A DNA stretch of 64,000 nucleotides from Variovorax sp. J2L1-78. GTDB taxonomy: Bacteria; Pseudomonadota; Gammaproteobacteria; Burkholderiales; Burkholderiaceae_C. Below the pieces are notes generated by a model, which saw nothing but the letters and a program-made list of their open reading frames with translations, made no database searches and was not told the origin of the DNA. The stretch lies in NCBI RefSeq assembly GCF_030317205.1, contig NZ_JASZYB010000002.1, forward strand, positions 548,501 to 612,500. The letters are read 5' to 3'. Below, in pieces: positions 26,123-34,588 of this stretch (its first letter is position 1; the number at the start of each line of letters is the position of its first letter). Position numbers and translations under genes: made by a program.

Positions 26123-26698
26123 ATGGGCTCGAACATGCACCTCTTTCCTCTTCCGTCCGTGATGCGCCGCTCGACGCTGGTGGCCGTCGCGGCCGCCGCC
26201 CTCGCTGCCTGCGGCACCACCACGCCGCTGCCGCCCATGGCACCGCTGCCCACCTACCCCGTGCCGGCCGCGCCGCCGCCGGCGCCCCTCCCCGCCCCGA
26301 CGCCGCCCGGCCTGCGCGACGCCCCCGGCGCCACCTTCGGCGCGCCCGCGGCCGGCCCGGTGATCGGACGCTTCGACGGCAACGCGAACAAGGGCATCGA
26401 CATCGGCGGGCGGATGGGCGACCCGATCCGCGCATCCCGCGCCGGGCAGGTGGTGCTGGTGAGCAGTGCGCTGCCGGCCTACGGCACGATGGTCATCCTC
26501 AAGCACGACAACGACTTCATCACCGCCTATGCGCACATCAGCCGTCCCCTGGTGGCCGAGGGCGACCAGGTGGCGCGCGGCCAGCCGATCGCCGAGATGG
26601 GCCAGAGCGGCACCGACCGCGTGAAGCTGCGCTTCGAGATCCGCAAGGCCGGCGTGGCGGTCGACCCGGAGCCCTACCTCAGCGGCCGGATGCAGTGA
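26123..26698 (+). CDS. NlpD-like lipoprotein with degenerate LytM/M23 domain
   Basis: The lipoprotein signal MRRSTLVAVAAAALAAC (lipobox LAAC) sits 13 codons into the frame, so the true start may be ATG 26162; 26123 is kept because AGAAGG lies about 14 nt upstream of it, while 26162 has no visible ribosome site. A Pro-rich linker leads to an M23 fold. The zinc residues are replaced: NKGIDI in place of HxGxD, and KLRFEIR in place of xLHFEIR. This is the pattern of NlpD/EnvC, which do not cleave peptidoglycan but activate AmiC-type amidases at the septum. No LysM domain is visible, unlike classical NlpD. Confidence 0.85.
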   Translation: MGSNMHLFPLPSVMRRSTLVAVAAAALAACGTTTPLPPMAPLPTYPVPAAPPPAPLPAPTPPGLRDAPGATFGAPAAGPVIGRFDGNANKGIDIGGRMGDPIRASRAGQVVLVSSALPAYGTMVILKHDNDFITAYAHISRPLVAEGDQVARGQPIAEMGQSGTDRVKLRFEIRKAGVAVDPEPYLSGRMQ

Positions 26699-26731
26699 GT
26701 TTGGGGCGCGCGCCGTGAGCGCGCGCAGCGC

Positions 26732-27130
26732 TCAGCAGTTGCCCTTCTTGGCCTGTCCGGGCGGGCAGTGGTGGCGGTCGTCATGCCGGTCATGGCGGCG
26801 CTCGGCACGCCGCTCCGCGCGGCGCCAGTCGCCCTCGCGCCAGCGCCACCCGTCGTCGACCCGCACCCAGGCGCCCGGCGCATAGGCGTAGTCGGGGCGC
26901 GCGGCCTGGTAGTGGCCGCGCATCCAGACGTAGTCCCGGCCGTTCCATTGCCAGTGACCGGGCACCCACACGTGGCCGGCGCGCAGGCCGGGCATGCGCT
27001 CATGGCGCGGCGGCGGTGGCGCCCTGCGCACCACGTCGCCACCGACGTTGATGTTCACGGAGACCTGCGCGGTGGCAGGGAAGGCGGCTGCGGCCAGCAC
27101 GGCGGCCAGCAGGAGGGTGGTGCTTTTCAT
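26732..27130 (-). CDS. Secreted WxxGxW-repeat (BcpO-related) protein
   Basis: 132 residues. The signal peptide (KSTTLLLAAVLAAAAFPATAQ) is followed by repeated W-x-x-G-x-W/H units (VWVPGHWQW, VWMRGHY, APGAWVRV) and a very basic, His/Arg-rich tail ending in CPPGQAKKGNC. Such proteins are periplasmic or outer-membrane-associated with unknown role. A good AGGAACC ribosome site supports the start at 27130. Confidence 0.85.
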   Translation of the reverse strand: MKSTTLLLAAVLAAAAFPATAQVSVNINVGGDVVRRAPPPPRHERMPGLRAGHVWVPGHWQWNGRDYVWMRGHYQAARPDYAYAPGAWVRVDDGWRWREGDWRRAERRAERRHDRHDDRHHCPPGQAKKGNC

Positions 27131-27181
27131 AGGTTCCTGACGGTTCGGACGGCCCCCAGCATAGGCCATGTGCGCACCCGG

Positions 27182-27511
27182 TCAGGCCAACGCTGCGGGC
27201 CGCCCCCAGCGAGGCCACAGCCCGTGCCAGCGCGCGGCCGGCGCATGCTGCAGCAGTTCGACGTCGCCATCGGCTGCCTCCAGCACGCAACCACCGCCTT
27301 GCGCCAGTGCATGGCATTGGCCTTCGTCCAGCCGACGCACGGGCGCCACCACGGTGTCGGCCAGCCAACGCATCGGCTCGCGCAGCACCAGCGCACCGGC
27401 CGCGACCTGCAGCACGGTGCCGGCGTCGAAGGCCGCGTGCACGGCCTGGCCGCGTTGCAGCCGCAGGGTGCGGATCGTCGAGGGCCGGGTCGAGGTCGAG
27501 ATCGAGGTCAT
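27182..27511 (-). CDS. DUF2917 family protein
   Basis: 109 residues. The pattern LRLQRGQAVHAAFDAGTVLQVAAGALVLREP and the RRLDEGQCHALAQGGGCVLEAADGDVELLQ block match the cupin-like DUF2917 family of betaproteobacteria. Strong AAGGAG ribosome site. It diverges from a MocR-type regulator 169 bp away, which is likely to control it. Confidence 0.8.
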   Translation of the reverse strand: MTSISTSTRPSTIRTLRLQRGQAVHAAFDAGTVLQVAAGALVLREPMRWLADTVVAPVRRLDEGQCHALAQGGGCVLEAADGDVELLQHAPAARWHGLWPRWGRPAALA

Positions 27512-27680
27512 CGGAAACTCCTTGAAGCGAGGCCTCGATGCTCCGCCGCGAGGCCATCCCGCAACAGGCACAGGCGGCGGCGATACAACCGGAACAGCGG
27601 GGCTGCGGCGCCCTCTGTTATGGTCACTTTCCGAGAATCTGCATCTGTTCCACGGCCCGGGCACGGGCCAGCATCGGCCC

Positions 27681-29135
27681 ATGTCCACGACGACGACACC
27701 GCCGCTCTACCGCCAGCTCGCGACCCACTACCGGGGCGCGATCGAGGCCGGCGCGCTGCAGCCGGGCACGCGCATGCCGTCGCTGCGCAGTCTGATGCGG
27801 CTGCACGACATCAGCCTGTCGACCGCGCTGCAGCTGTGCCGCACGCTCGAATCCGACGGCTGGGCCGAGGCACGCGAACGCTCGGGCTACTTCGTGCGGC
27901 GGCCGCAGCGCCTGCGCATGGCGCAGATGGACGAGCCGCTCGCCGGCCTGCGCCCCGACCCGGCGCAGTACGTGGGCATCCACGGCCAGGTGTCGGACTT
28001 CGTGGCACGGCGGCGTGCGGCCAAGGTCAAGCTCAACCTCTCGATCGCCCGTGCGGCACCGCAGTTCTACCCGGCCGAGGAACTGCGCGCCGCGATGACC
28101 CGCGCCCTGCGCCTGTGGCCGGACGTCGTCTCCAGCGTGCCGCCGCTGCAGGGCGACCCGCACTTCCGCAGCGTGATCGCCCAGCGCGCGGTGGCCGCCG
28201 GCATGGCGATCGCGCCCGACGACGTGCTGGTCACCAACGGCTGCATCGAGGCGCTCAACCTCGCGCTGCGCGCGGTGGCCAAGCCCGGTGACACCATCGC
28301 GGTGGAGTCGCCCACCTTCTACGGCCTGCTGCAGGTGCTCGAGAGCCTCGGCCTGCGCGCGCTGGAGATCCCGACCAGCCCGCAGACCGGCCTGTCGATC
28401 GAGGCGCTCGAACTCGCCGTGCAGACCTACGGCGACATCCAGGCCCTGGTGGTGGTGCCGCATCTGCAGAACCCGCTGGGCAGCGTGATGCCCGATGCGC
28501 ACAAGGAACGCCTGGTGCGGCTGTGCGAGGCGCAGGGCATCGCACTGATCGAGGACGACACCTACACCGAGCTGCTCGACGCCGAGGGCACGCCCCGCGC
28601 GCTCAAGTCGTGGGACCGCACGGGCAACGTGCTGCACTGCGCATCGATGCACAAGATCCTGGCGCCCGGCCTGCGGCTGGGCTGGATCACCGCCGGTCGC
28701 TGGCAGGCGCGCGTGGAGATGCTCAAGTACACGCAGACGCGCAACAACGAGATCCTCTCGCAGCTGGGCGCCGGGCAGTTCATGGGCACCGGCGCCTACG
28801 ACCGCCACCTGCGGCGCCTGCGCACCGCCCTGCGCGGGCAGCGCGAGCGCACGGCCGAAGCCATCGCCACCTACTTCCCCGAGGGCACACGCATGAACCT
28901 GCCGCCGGGCGGCCTGCAGCTGTGGGTCGAGTTGCCCGAGGGCTGCTCGTCGGCCGTGGTGTTCGATGCCGCGCTGCAGGAAGGCATCGCGATCGCACCG
29001 GGCTGGCTGTTCTCGAACAACGCACGCAGCGACCGCTTCCTGCGCATCAATTGCGGCTGGCCTTATGACGATGGGCTCGACACGGCCCTGCGGCGCCTGG
29101 GCACGCTGGCCGGCAACGCGATCCGCGTTGGCTGA
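27681..29135 (+). CDS. MocR/GntR-type regulator with PLP-dependent aminotransferase domain
   Basis: 484 residues. The N-terminal GntR winged helix (about 8-75, PLYRQLATHYRGAIEAGALQPG and RMPSLRSLMRLHDIS) is fused to a fold type I aminotransferase domain. IEDDTY supplies the PLP-N1 aspartate, and the PLP lysine is in SMHKILAPGLRLG near residue 328. MocR proteins are regulators that sense a PLP adduct; known members control GABA, PLP or ectoine genes. It faces the DUF2917 gene. The first residues (SMHK rather than the usual SFSK) are slightly unusual. Confidence 0.93.
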   Translation: MSTTTTPPLYRQLATHYRGAIEAGALQPGTRMPSLRSLMRLHDISLSTALQLCRTLESDGWAEARERSGYFVRRPQRLRMAQMDEPLAGLRPDPAQYVGIHGQVSDFVARRRAAKVKLNLSIARAAPQFYPAEELRAAMTRALRLWPDVVSSVPPLQGDPHFRSVIAQRAVAAGMAIAPDDVLVTNGCIEALNLALRAVAKPGDTIAVESPTFYGLLQVLESLGLRALEIPTSPQTGLSIEALELAVQTYGDIQALVVVPHLQNPLGSVMPDAHKERLVRLCEAQGIALIEDDTYTELLDAEGTPRALKSWDRTGNVLHCASMHKILAPGLRLGWITAGRWQARVEMLKYTQTRNNEILSQLGAGQFMGTGAYDRHLRRLRTALRGQRERTAEAIATYFPEGTRMNLPPGGLQLWVELPEGCSSAVVFDAALQEGIAIAPGWLFSNNARSDRFLRINCGWPYDDGLDTALRRLGTLAGNAIRVG

Positions 29136-29147
29136 TCGCGGCGCTGA

Positions 29148-29273
29148 TCAGCGCGCGGTACGGCGGCGCGAGCGCGCCAGCGCGATCGATTCCGTCACGC
29201 CCCACACGAGGGCGCCAGCGAGCACGCGGCACACGTGGAACGCGGTCGTCGGCAGGTGCAGGGCAGCGCGCAT
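29148..29273 (-). CDS. Possible small membrane protein (41 aa)
   Basis: A leftward frame starting MRAALHLPTTAFHV, with one hydrophobic helix (about 10-32, VLAGALVWGVTESIALA) and a very basic end RSRRRTAR. It lies in the 243-bp gap between the MocR and M14 peptidase genes, which otherwise holds nothing recognisable. The positive-out tail and hydrophobic core resemble a real small protein, but there is no clear ribosome site. Confidence 0.4.
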   Translation of the reverse strand: MRAALHLPTTAFHVCRVLAGALVWGVTESIALARSRRRTAR

Positions 29274-29378
29274 GGCAAGGTTTCGACAAGAGGGAGGAAC
29301 ACCGCCACCCTACGCGCCGAACATGACGTTTTGATGGCAGGCCGATGGCTATGCTCACGGCGGATTCCACCCCCTGCC

Positions 29379-30407
29379 ATGCGCCCCGCCAGCCCCTCCG
29401 ACCTGCCCGAACTCCTGGAGCTCCAGGCCCTCGTCGACCTCGCCGGACCGGCCATGGAGCGGCGCGTGCTGTGCAGCGTCGACGCCGGCGGCGAACGCTT
29501 CGAGGTGCAGGCCTTCCTGCTCGGCAGCGAACGCAGCGACGTGCCGGCCGTGGGCTTCTTCGGCGGCGTGCACGGGCTCGAACGCATCGGCGCGCAGGTC
29601 ACCATCGCCTACCTGCGCAACATCGTCACGCGGCTGCAGTGGGACACCACGCTGCAGCGGCAGCTCGAGACGCTGCGGCTCGTCTTCCTGCCCATCGTCA
29701 ACCCCGGCGGCCTGTGGCTGGGCACGCGTGCCAACCCGCGCGGCGTCGACCTGATGCGCAACGCACCGGTCGATGCGCTCGGCCGCGTGCCCTGGCTGCT
29801 CGGCGGACAACGCCTGAGCGCCACGCTGCCTTGGTACCGCGGCGTGGAAGGCGCCGCGATGGAGGACGAAAGCCAGGCGCTGTGCGCGCTGGTCGAGCGC
29901 GAACTGCTCAGCCGCCCCTTCAGCATCGCGCTCGACTGCCACTCCGGCTTCGGCTTGGCCGACCGCCTGTGGTTCCCGTACGCGCACACGCCCAAACCGA
30001 TGGCGCACCTGCCCGAGATGCATGCGCTGGGCGAGCTGATCGACCTGAACCTGATGCACCACCCCTACGTGCTCGAGCCGCAGAGCCGGCAGTACACCGC
30101 GCACGGCGACCTGTGGGACCACCTCTACCTCACAGCCTGCACGCGGCCCGACACGCTCTTCCTGCCGCTCACGCTGGAGATGGGCTCGTGGCTGTGGGTG
30201 AAGAAGAACCCACGCCAGCTCTTCTCGCGGCACGGCATCTTCAACCCGGTCATCGCGCACCGGCAGCAGCGCGTGCTGAGGCGTCACCTGTGGTGGATGG
30301 ACTTCATCACGCGCGCGGCCAGCAGCTATCAGCAGTGGGTGCCGGTCGACGAGACGCGGCGCCGCCACCATGCGCAGGCGCTGGCGCGCTGGTACGAGGC
30401 GGTGTGA
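29379..30407 (+). CDS. M14-family zinc carboxypeptidase-like protein
   Basis: 342 residues, no signal peptide. The zinc-binding HxxE lies in GGVHGLERIG (near residue 66), the distal His in ALDCHSGFG (near residue 190), and the likely catalytic Glu in LTLEMGSW (near 268). NPRGVDLMRN is the substrate-carboxylate block typical of M14. It acts in the cytosol on a peptide or amino acid conjugate. It overlaps or abuts the next hydrolase gene and should be in one transcript with it. Confidence 0.85.
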   Translation: MRPASPSDLPELLELQALVDLAGPAMERRVLCSVDAGGERFEVQAFLLGSERSDVPAVGFFGGVHGLERIGAQVTIAYLRNIVTRLQWDTTLQRQLETLRLVFLPIVNPGGLWLGTRANPRGVDLMRNAPVDALGRVPWLLGGQRLSATLPWYRGVEGAAMEDESQALCALVERELLSRPFSIALDCHSGFGLADRLWFPYAHTPKPMAHLPEMHALGELIDLNLMHHPYVLEPQSRQYTAHGDLWDHLYLTACTRPDTLFLPLTLEMGSWLWVKKNPRQLFSRHGIFNPVIAHRQQRVLRRHLWWMDFITRAASSYQQWVPVDETRRRHHAQALARWYEAV

Positions 30408-30412
30408 GCACG

Positions 30413-31207
30413 ATGGCCGACGACCTGCCCTGGGTGCTGCTGCGCGGCCTCACGCGCGAAGCCGGCCATTGGGGGCCGTTGCCATCACTGCTGGCCGAGC
30501 GGCTGCCTGGCGCCCGCATCCTCACGCTCGACCTGCCCGGTGCCGGCGAACGGCACGCGGTGCGCAGCCCGACGTCGATCCGCGCCACGATGGACGACTG
30601 CCGCACGCAACTGCACGCGCTCGGCGTGACGCGCTGCCACCTGCTCGCCATGTCGCTCGGCGCGATGGTCGCGGTCGAGTGGGCGCATCGGCATCCGCAG
30701 GAGGTCGCCAGCGCCGTGCTGGTCAACACCAGCCTGCGCCCCTTCAGCGCGTGGCACCAGCGCCTGCGGCCCCGCCACTACCCCGCGCTGCTCGGCGTGC
30801 TGTGGCCCTGGCGCGATGCACAGGCGCGCGAAGCCGTCGTGCTGCAGCTCACCAGCCGGCGCCGCTTCACCGCGGCGCAGAAGATGGCCGTCATCGATGC
30901 CTGGGTCGCGCTGCGCGAACGGCACCCGGTGTCGACGACGAACGCGCTGCGCCAGCTGCTTGCGGCGGCGCGCTACCGGGCGCCGGTGCAGGCGCCGGGC
31001 GTGCCGTTGCTGGTGCTGGTGGGCGGGGGCGATGTGCTCGTCGATCCGGGATGTTCGCGCCGCCTGGCGCAGGCGTGGCGGTTGCCGATCGCCGAGCATC
31101 CGACGGCCGGCCATGACCTCGCACTGGACGACCCCGACTGGGTCGCGACACAGGTCGAGACCTGGGCCGGATTCAAGCCTGCCGGAACCCCATCAGCGTC
31201 TCGATGA
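30413..31207 (+). CDS. Alpha/beta-fold hydrolase
   Basis: 264 residues. The nucleophile elbow AMSLGAMVAVEWA gives Ser near residue 82, and the catalytic His is in TAGHDLALDD near the C-terminus; GRLTREAGHWGPL-type opening residues form the oxyanion region. A GTG at 30404 gives a 4-nt overlap with the peptidase stop and is an alternative start. The substrate is unknown. The 3' end overlaps the convergent LysR gene by 35 nt. Confidence 0.85.
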   Translation: MADDLPWVLLRGLTREAGHWGPLPSLLAERLPGARILTLDLPGAGERHAVRSPTSIRATMDDCRTQLHALGVTRCHLLAMSLGAMVAVEWAHRHPQEVASAVLVNTSLRPFSAWHQRLRPRHYPALLGVLWPWRDAQAREAVVLQLTSRRRFTAAQKMAVIDAWVALRERHPVSTTNALRQLLAAARYRAPVQAPGVPLLVLVGGGDVLVDPGCSRRLAQAWRLPIAEHPTAGHDLALDDPDWVATQVETWAGFKPAGTPSASR

Positions 31208-32063
31208 CCCATTCGGTCGCGCCGTCGAGCGAGGCCTGGCTGCGGTGCGCGATGCCCAGGTGCCGCGTCAGCTTGGGGCTCAGCGGCAGGATCTGCACGC
31301 GCTCGCGCCAGGCGTCGTCGGTGCTGGGCGTCAGCGGCAGCATGGCCGCGCCGTAGCCGGCGGCGACCAGGCTGCGAATGGCGACGTCGTAGTTCAGCTC
31401 GATGCGTGCGCGCGGCGCCTGGCCGGCGTTGGCGAACCATTCGACGGCGAGCCGGTACATGTGGGTGGTGGCGTCGTTGAAGATCAGCGGCTGGGCGGCG
31501 AGCCAGGCCGGCGTGACCCGCCTGGGCGCCTTCCACTTCGGTGGCACGAAGGCCATCATCGGCTGGCTGCGCCAGGCGGTGACCACCAGGTCGCGCAGCG
31601 GCGGCTGCGGCATCGCGACCAGCCCGATGTCGAGCGTGCCCTGCGCCAGGCGCGACATCGCATCGGCGGAGCCGAGGATGCTCACTTCGACATCGATGCC
31701 CGGGTGGTTCGCCTGCAGCGTTTCGAGCACCTGCGGCAGCAGGTCGATCACCACGCCGGTCGAGGTGCCCAGCCGCACACGGCCGATGCGGCCTTCGGCC
31801 TGCCGGCGCACCGCGTCGACGGCGTCGTCGGCATCGCGCAGCAGGCGCCGACCGCGCTCGACCAGCGCCGCACCGGCCGGCGTGAGGGTGACGCTGCGGC
31901 TGCCGCGCGCCACCAATTGGGCGCCCAGGCGCGATTCGAGTTCGCTGATGTGCAGGCTGACGGTCGGCTGCGCGAGATGCAGCGCCTTCGCGGCGGCGGA
32001 GAAGGTGCCGAGATCGGTGATGGCCACCAGCGTGCGCAGCTGGTCGAGGTTGAGTTGGCGCAT
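31173..32063 (-). CDS. LysR-family transcriptional regulator
   Basis: 296 residues with the N-terminal helix-turn-helix LDQLRTLVAITDLGTFSAAAK through LAQPTVSLHISELESRLG and an effector domain. The IGLVAMPQPPLRD segment and the overall pattern resemble the CysB/GbpR-type branch. It diverges from a DUF1127 gene with a short palindrome between them, and overlaps the convergent hydrolase gene at its 3' end. Confidence 0.9.
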   Translation of the reverse strand: MRQLNLDQLRTLVAITDLGTFSAAAKALHLAQPTVSLHISELESRLGAQLVARGSRSVTLTPAGAALVERGRRLLRDADDAVDAVRRQAEGRIGRVRLGTSTGVVIDLLPQVLETLQANHPGIDVEVSILGSADAMSRLAQGTLDIGLVAMPQPPLRDLVVTAWRSQPMMAFVPPKWKAPRRVTPAWLAAQPLIFNDATTHMYRLAVEWFANAGQAPRARIELNYDVAIRSLVAAGYGAAMLPLTPSTDDAWRERVQILPLSPKLTRHLGIAHRSQASLDGATEWVIETLMGFRQA

Positions 32064-32131
32064 GGCGTCGTGGGTGTGGTGAGCTATCAGGAAGGCTGAT
32101 CGACGGCCTCAGAAATCTCAACTTCCACAAT

Positions 32132-32145
32132 AGCATGCGAATGCT
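32132..32145. promoter_or_regulatory. Short palindrome between the LysR and DUF1127 genes
   Basis: AGCAT-GCGA-ATGCT, 5-bp perfect arms, in the 117-bp divergent region. It is a candidate LysR contact site, but short and without a matched T-N11-A box. Confidence 0.35.
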
Positions 32146-32180
32146 GAAGATGGCGGCTCACTTCAGCCAAGGAGCTTTCG

Positions 32181-32486
32181 ATGACCCGCCCGCACGACGC
32201 CACCGCCCCCAGTCTGCTTGCCTTGCTGCGCCGCTGGCTGAGCCGCGTGCGCGGCACCGGCGCTGCATCGGGCGACACGCTCGAACTGCGCGGCATGAGC
32301 GATCACGAACTCAACGACCTGGGCATCGGCCGCAGCGAAGTTCAGGAGTGGTCGCGACGGAGATCACCCACCGCTCGCCCTGGAACCACTGAACGCACGG
32401 TGCTGCGCAAGCTGGGCGATGGTCGGCTAGCGCCAGCGAACGTCGAGCACCGACAACACGATGGCCTTGAACGCCTCAGCGTCTGA
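32181..32486 (+). CDS. DUF1127-type small protein with an extended tail
   Basis: 101 residues. The core LRGMSDHELNDLGIGRSEV (about residues 37-55) is the DUF1127 (YjiS-like) signature, preceded by a basic amphipathic helix. Some DUF1127 proteins bind RNA and adjust phosphate or carbon metabolism. Most end soon after the core; here about 45 more residues of unrelated composition follow, and the last 60 nt overlap a convergent small gene. A frameshift or lost stop may have added the tail. Strong AAGGAG ribosome site; divergent from a LysR gene. Confidence 0.75.
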   Translation: MTRPHDATAPSLLALLRRWLSRVRGTGAASGDTLELRGMSDHELNDLGIGRSEVQEWSRRRSPTARPGTTERTVLRKLGDGRLAPANVEHRQHDGLERLSV

Positions 32487-32654
32487 TGCCTCGCGCTCGG
32501 CCAGCACAGCGGCCGCATGAATGTCCGAAGGGCGTGGGCCACGCGTGCGCAGCGGTTCGAAGATGGAGCCGCGCCCGGCAACCCGCACGTGCGCGGTGGA
32601 ACCGCCTTGCTTGCGCTTGGCGAACGACAGTCGGACGGCCGTGTAGGTGCTCAT
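32427..32654 (-). CDS. Small basic protein of unknown function
   Basis: 75 residues, start fixed by GGAGAG on the minus strand. Sequence MSTYTAVRLSFAKRKQGGST, then an acidic helical C-terminus (LAEREASDAEAFKAIVLSVL). The 3' end overlaps the DUF1127 tail by 60 nt, convergent. The family is not recognised. Confidence 0.6.
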   Translation of the reverse strand: MSTYTAVRLSFAKRKQGGSTAHVRVAGRGSIFEPLRTRGPRPSDIHAAAVLAEREASDAEAFKAIVLSVLDVRWR

Positions 32655-32849
32655 CGAAATCTCTCCGGTGGTCTGGTGCGCCGTGGGTGACGTGCGGCGC
32701 ACACCGCCTGGGCGACGAGGGCCGCGCGCGCCGCGCACCATGCGCGACCCTCGACGCCGGCCCCTGTCTGAGACAGCTATCGGCACGCGAGCGCCAAGGC
32801 TGAAGCCCTTGGCAGCAAGAATGTCGGGCTTTGTGGTCTACGCTGCGCC

Positions 32850-33311
32850 ATGCTCACGACCTCGCTCCTCCTCTTTCTCCACCTGATCGCCGTGACCTTC
32901 TGGGTCGGTGGCATGGCGGTGATGCATGTCGCCGTGCGGCCCGCCGCCGTGGCCACACTCGAGCCACCGCAGCGGCTGCCCTTCATGGCGGCCGCCCTGT
33001 CGCGCTTCTTTGTCGGTGTGTCGATCGCGGTGGCGACGGTGCTCGTGAGCGGACTGGGCCTGGTGATGGCGGCCGGGGGATTCGCGCGTGTGCACTGGAG
33101 CGTGCACGGCATGTTCACCGTGGGCCTGGTGATGATGGTGCTGTTCCTGCACATCCGCTTTGCGCCTTACGCCCGGCTGCAGCGCGCCGTCGCTGCGCGC
33201 GAATGGCCGGTGGCGGCGGTACAGCTGGGCAACATCCGCAAGCTGGTCGCCGTCAACCTGATGTTGGGCGTCGGGGTGGTCGCGCTCGCGGTGGTCGGCC
33301 GCGCCTTCTGA
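32850..33311 (+). CDS. CopD-family integral membrane protein
   Basis: 153 residues with four hydrophobic helices. The early LHLIAVTFWVGGMAVMHVAV and later HWSVHGMFTVGLVMMVLFLHIRF contain the conserved His/Trp positions of the CopD domain, seen in copper resistance and in many uncharacterised haem- or copper-related proteins. No copper genes are near. It stands alone, convergent with the CoA-transferase gene; the 195 bp before it hold no visible gene. Confidence 0.8.
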   Translation: MLTTSLLLFLHLIAVTFWVGGMAVMHVAVRPAAVATLEPPQRLPFMAAALSRFFVGVSIAVATVLVSGLGLVMAAGGFARVHWSVHGMFTVGLVMMVLFLHIRFAPYARLQRAVAAREWPVAAVQLGNIRKLVAVNLMLGVGVVALAVVGRAF

Positions 33312-33341
33312 GCGCCCGGCGGCGCGCCTCGGAACGCGCCG

Positions 33342-34586
33342 TCAGACCACCCCGGCGGCGCGCAGCGCAGCGATCTGCTGCGCGTCCACGCCCCATTCGG
33401 CCAACACCTCGTCGGTGTGCTGGCCCAGCGCCGGCGGTGCGCGGCGCAGCACCGGCGGCGTGGCCGACAGGCGCAGCGGGCTGGCCACGCCGGTGATGCT
33501 CGCGATGCCGTCGCCCGCCTCGCGCGGCAGCGTCACCGCCAGGCCACGCGCCTTGACCTGTTCGTCGTCGAAGGCCTGCGCGATGTTGTTGATCGGGCCG
33601 CAGGGCACGGCCTTGTCCTCGAGCAGCGCGATCCATGCGGCCGTGGTGCGCGTGCGCGTCACGGCCTGCATCAGCGGGATCAGCACGCCGCGGTGCTTCA
33701 CGCGCAGCGTGTTGGTGGCGAAGCGTTCGTCGGCCGCCCACTCGGCATGGCCGGCTGCTTCGCAGAAGCGCGCGAACTGGCCGTTGTTGCCGATGGCCAG
33801 CAGCATGGCGCCGTCCTGCGTCTGAAAGTCCTGGTACGGCGCCAGGCTCGGGTGGCTATTGCCCTGGCGCTGCGGCACGTCGCCGGTGTTGAGGAAGGCG
33901 CTGGCCTGGTTCGCGAGGATCGCCATGCCGACGTCGAGCAGCGCCATGTCGATGTGCTGGCCTTCGCCGGTGCGGTGCCGCACCTCGAGCGCGGCGAGGA
34001 TGGCCGTGCTGGCGTACACGCCGGTGAACAGGTCGGTCAGCGCCACGCCCACGCGCAGCGGGCCGCCGCCGGCTTCGTCGTCGGGCCGGCCGGTGATGCT
34101 CATCATCCCGCTGGTGGCCTGGATCATCAGGTCGTAGCCGGCGCGCTGCGCATGCGGACCGTCGTGGCCGAAGCCGGTCACGCTGCAGTAGATGAGGCGC
34201 GGGTTCGCGGCCTTCAGGCTCTGGTAGTCGAGCCCGTACTGCGCGAGGCCACCGGTCTTGAAGTTCTCCACCACGATGTCGCTCTGCGCGGCCATGCGCT
34301 GCAGCAGCGCCTGGCCCTCGGGCGTGGCCATGTCGACCGTGACCGAGCGCTTGTTGCGGTTGCAGGCGGTGAAGTAGGTCGACTGCGTCGTGTCGTGGCC
34401 GTCCGCGTCCTTCAGGAAGGGCGGGCCCCAGCCGCGGGTGTCGTCGCCCACACCGGGGCGTTCGATCTTCACGACGTCGGCACCCAGGTCCGCGAGGATC
34501 TGCGTGCACCACGGGCCCGCGAGCACGCGGGACAGGTCGAGCACCTTCAGGCCCGCGAGCGCACCTTCCTTCGACGGGCTGCTCAT
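33342..34586 (-). CDS. Family III CoA-transferase (probably succinyl-CoA:glutarate type)
   Basis: 414 residues. GLKVLDLSRVLAGPWCTQILADLGADVVKIERPG is the CaiB/BaiF opening, and GYDLMIQATSGMMSITG holds the catalytic Asp (near residue 168). The gene is 2 bp after the glutaryl-CoA dehydrogenase stop in the same operon, which matches the SUGCT-type enzymes that activate glutarate with succinyl-CoA. Together they would convert glutarate to crotonyl-CoA, a late part of lysine or aromatic degradation. Confidence 0.9.
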   Translation of the reverse strand: MSSPSKEGALAGLKVLDLSRVLAGPWCTQILADLGADVVKIERPGVGDDTRGWGPPFLKDADGHDTTQSTYFTACNRNKRSVTVDMATPEGQALLQRMAAQSDIVVENFKTGGLAQYGLDYQSLKAANPRLIYCSVTGFGHDGPHAQRAGYDLMIQATSGMMSITGRPDDEAGGGPLRVGVALTDLFTGVYASTAILAALEVRHRTGEGQHIDMALLDVGMAILANQASAFLNTGDVPQRQGNSHPSLAPYQDFQTQDGAMLLAIGNNGQFARFCEAAGHAEWAADERFATNTLRVKHRGVLIPLMQAVTRTRTTAAWIALLEDKAVPCGPINNIAQAFDDEQVKARGLAVTLPREAGDGIASITGVASPLRLSATPPVLRRAPPALGQHTDEVLAEWGVDAQQIAALRAAGVV

Positions 34587-34588
34587 GC

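Noticed and set aside
33312..33341. GC hairpin between the CopD-like and CoA-transferase genes as a terminator
   Set aside because: GGCGCG/CGCGCC stem with an 8-nt loop but no T-run on either strand; too weak in 70% GC DNA.
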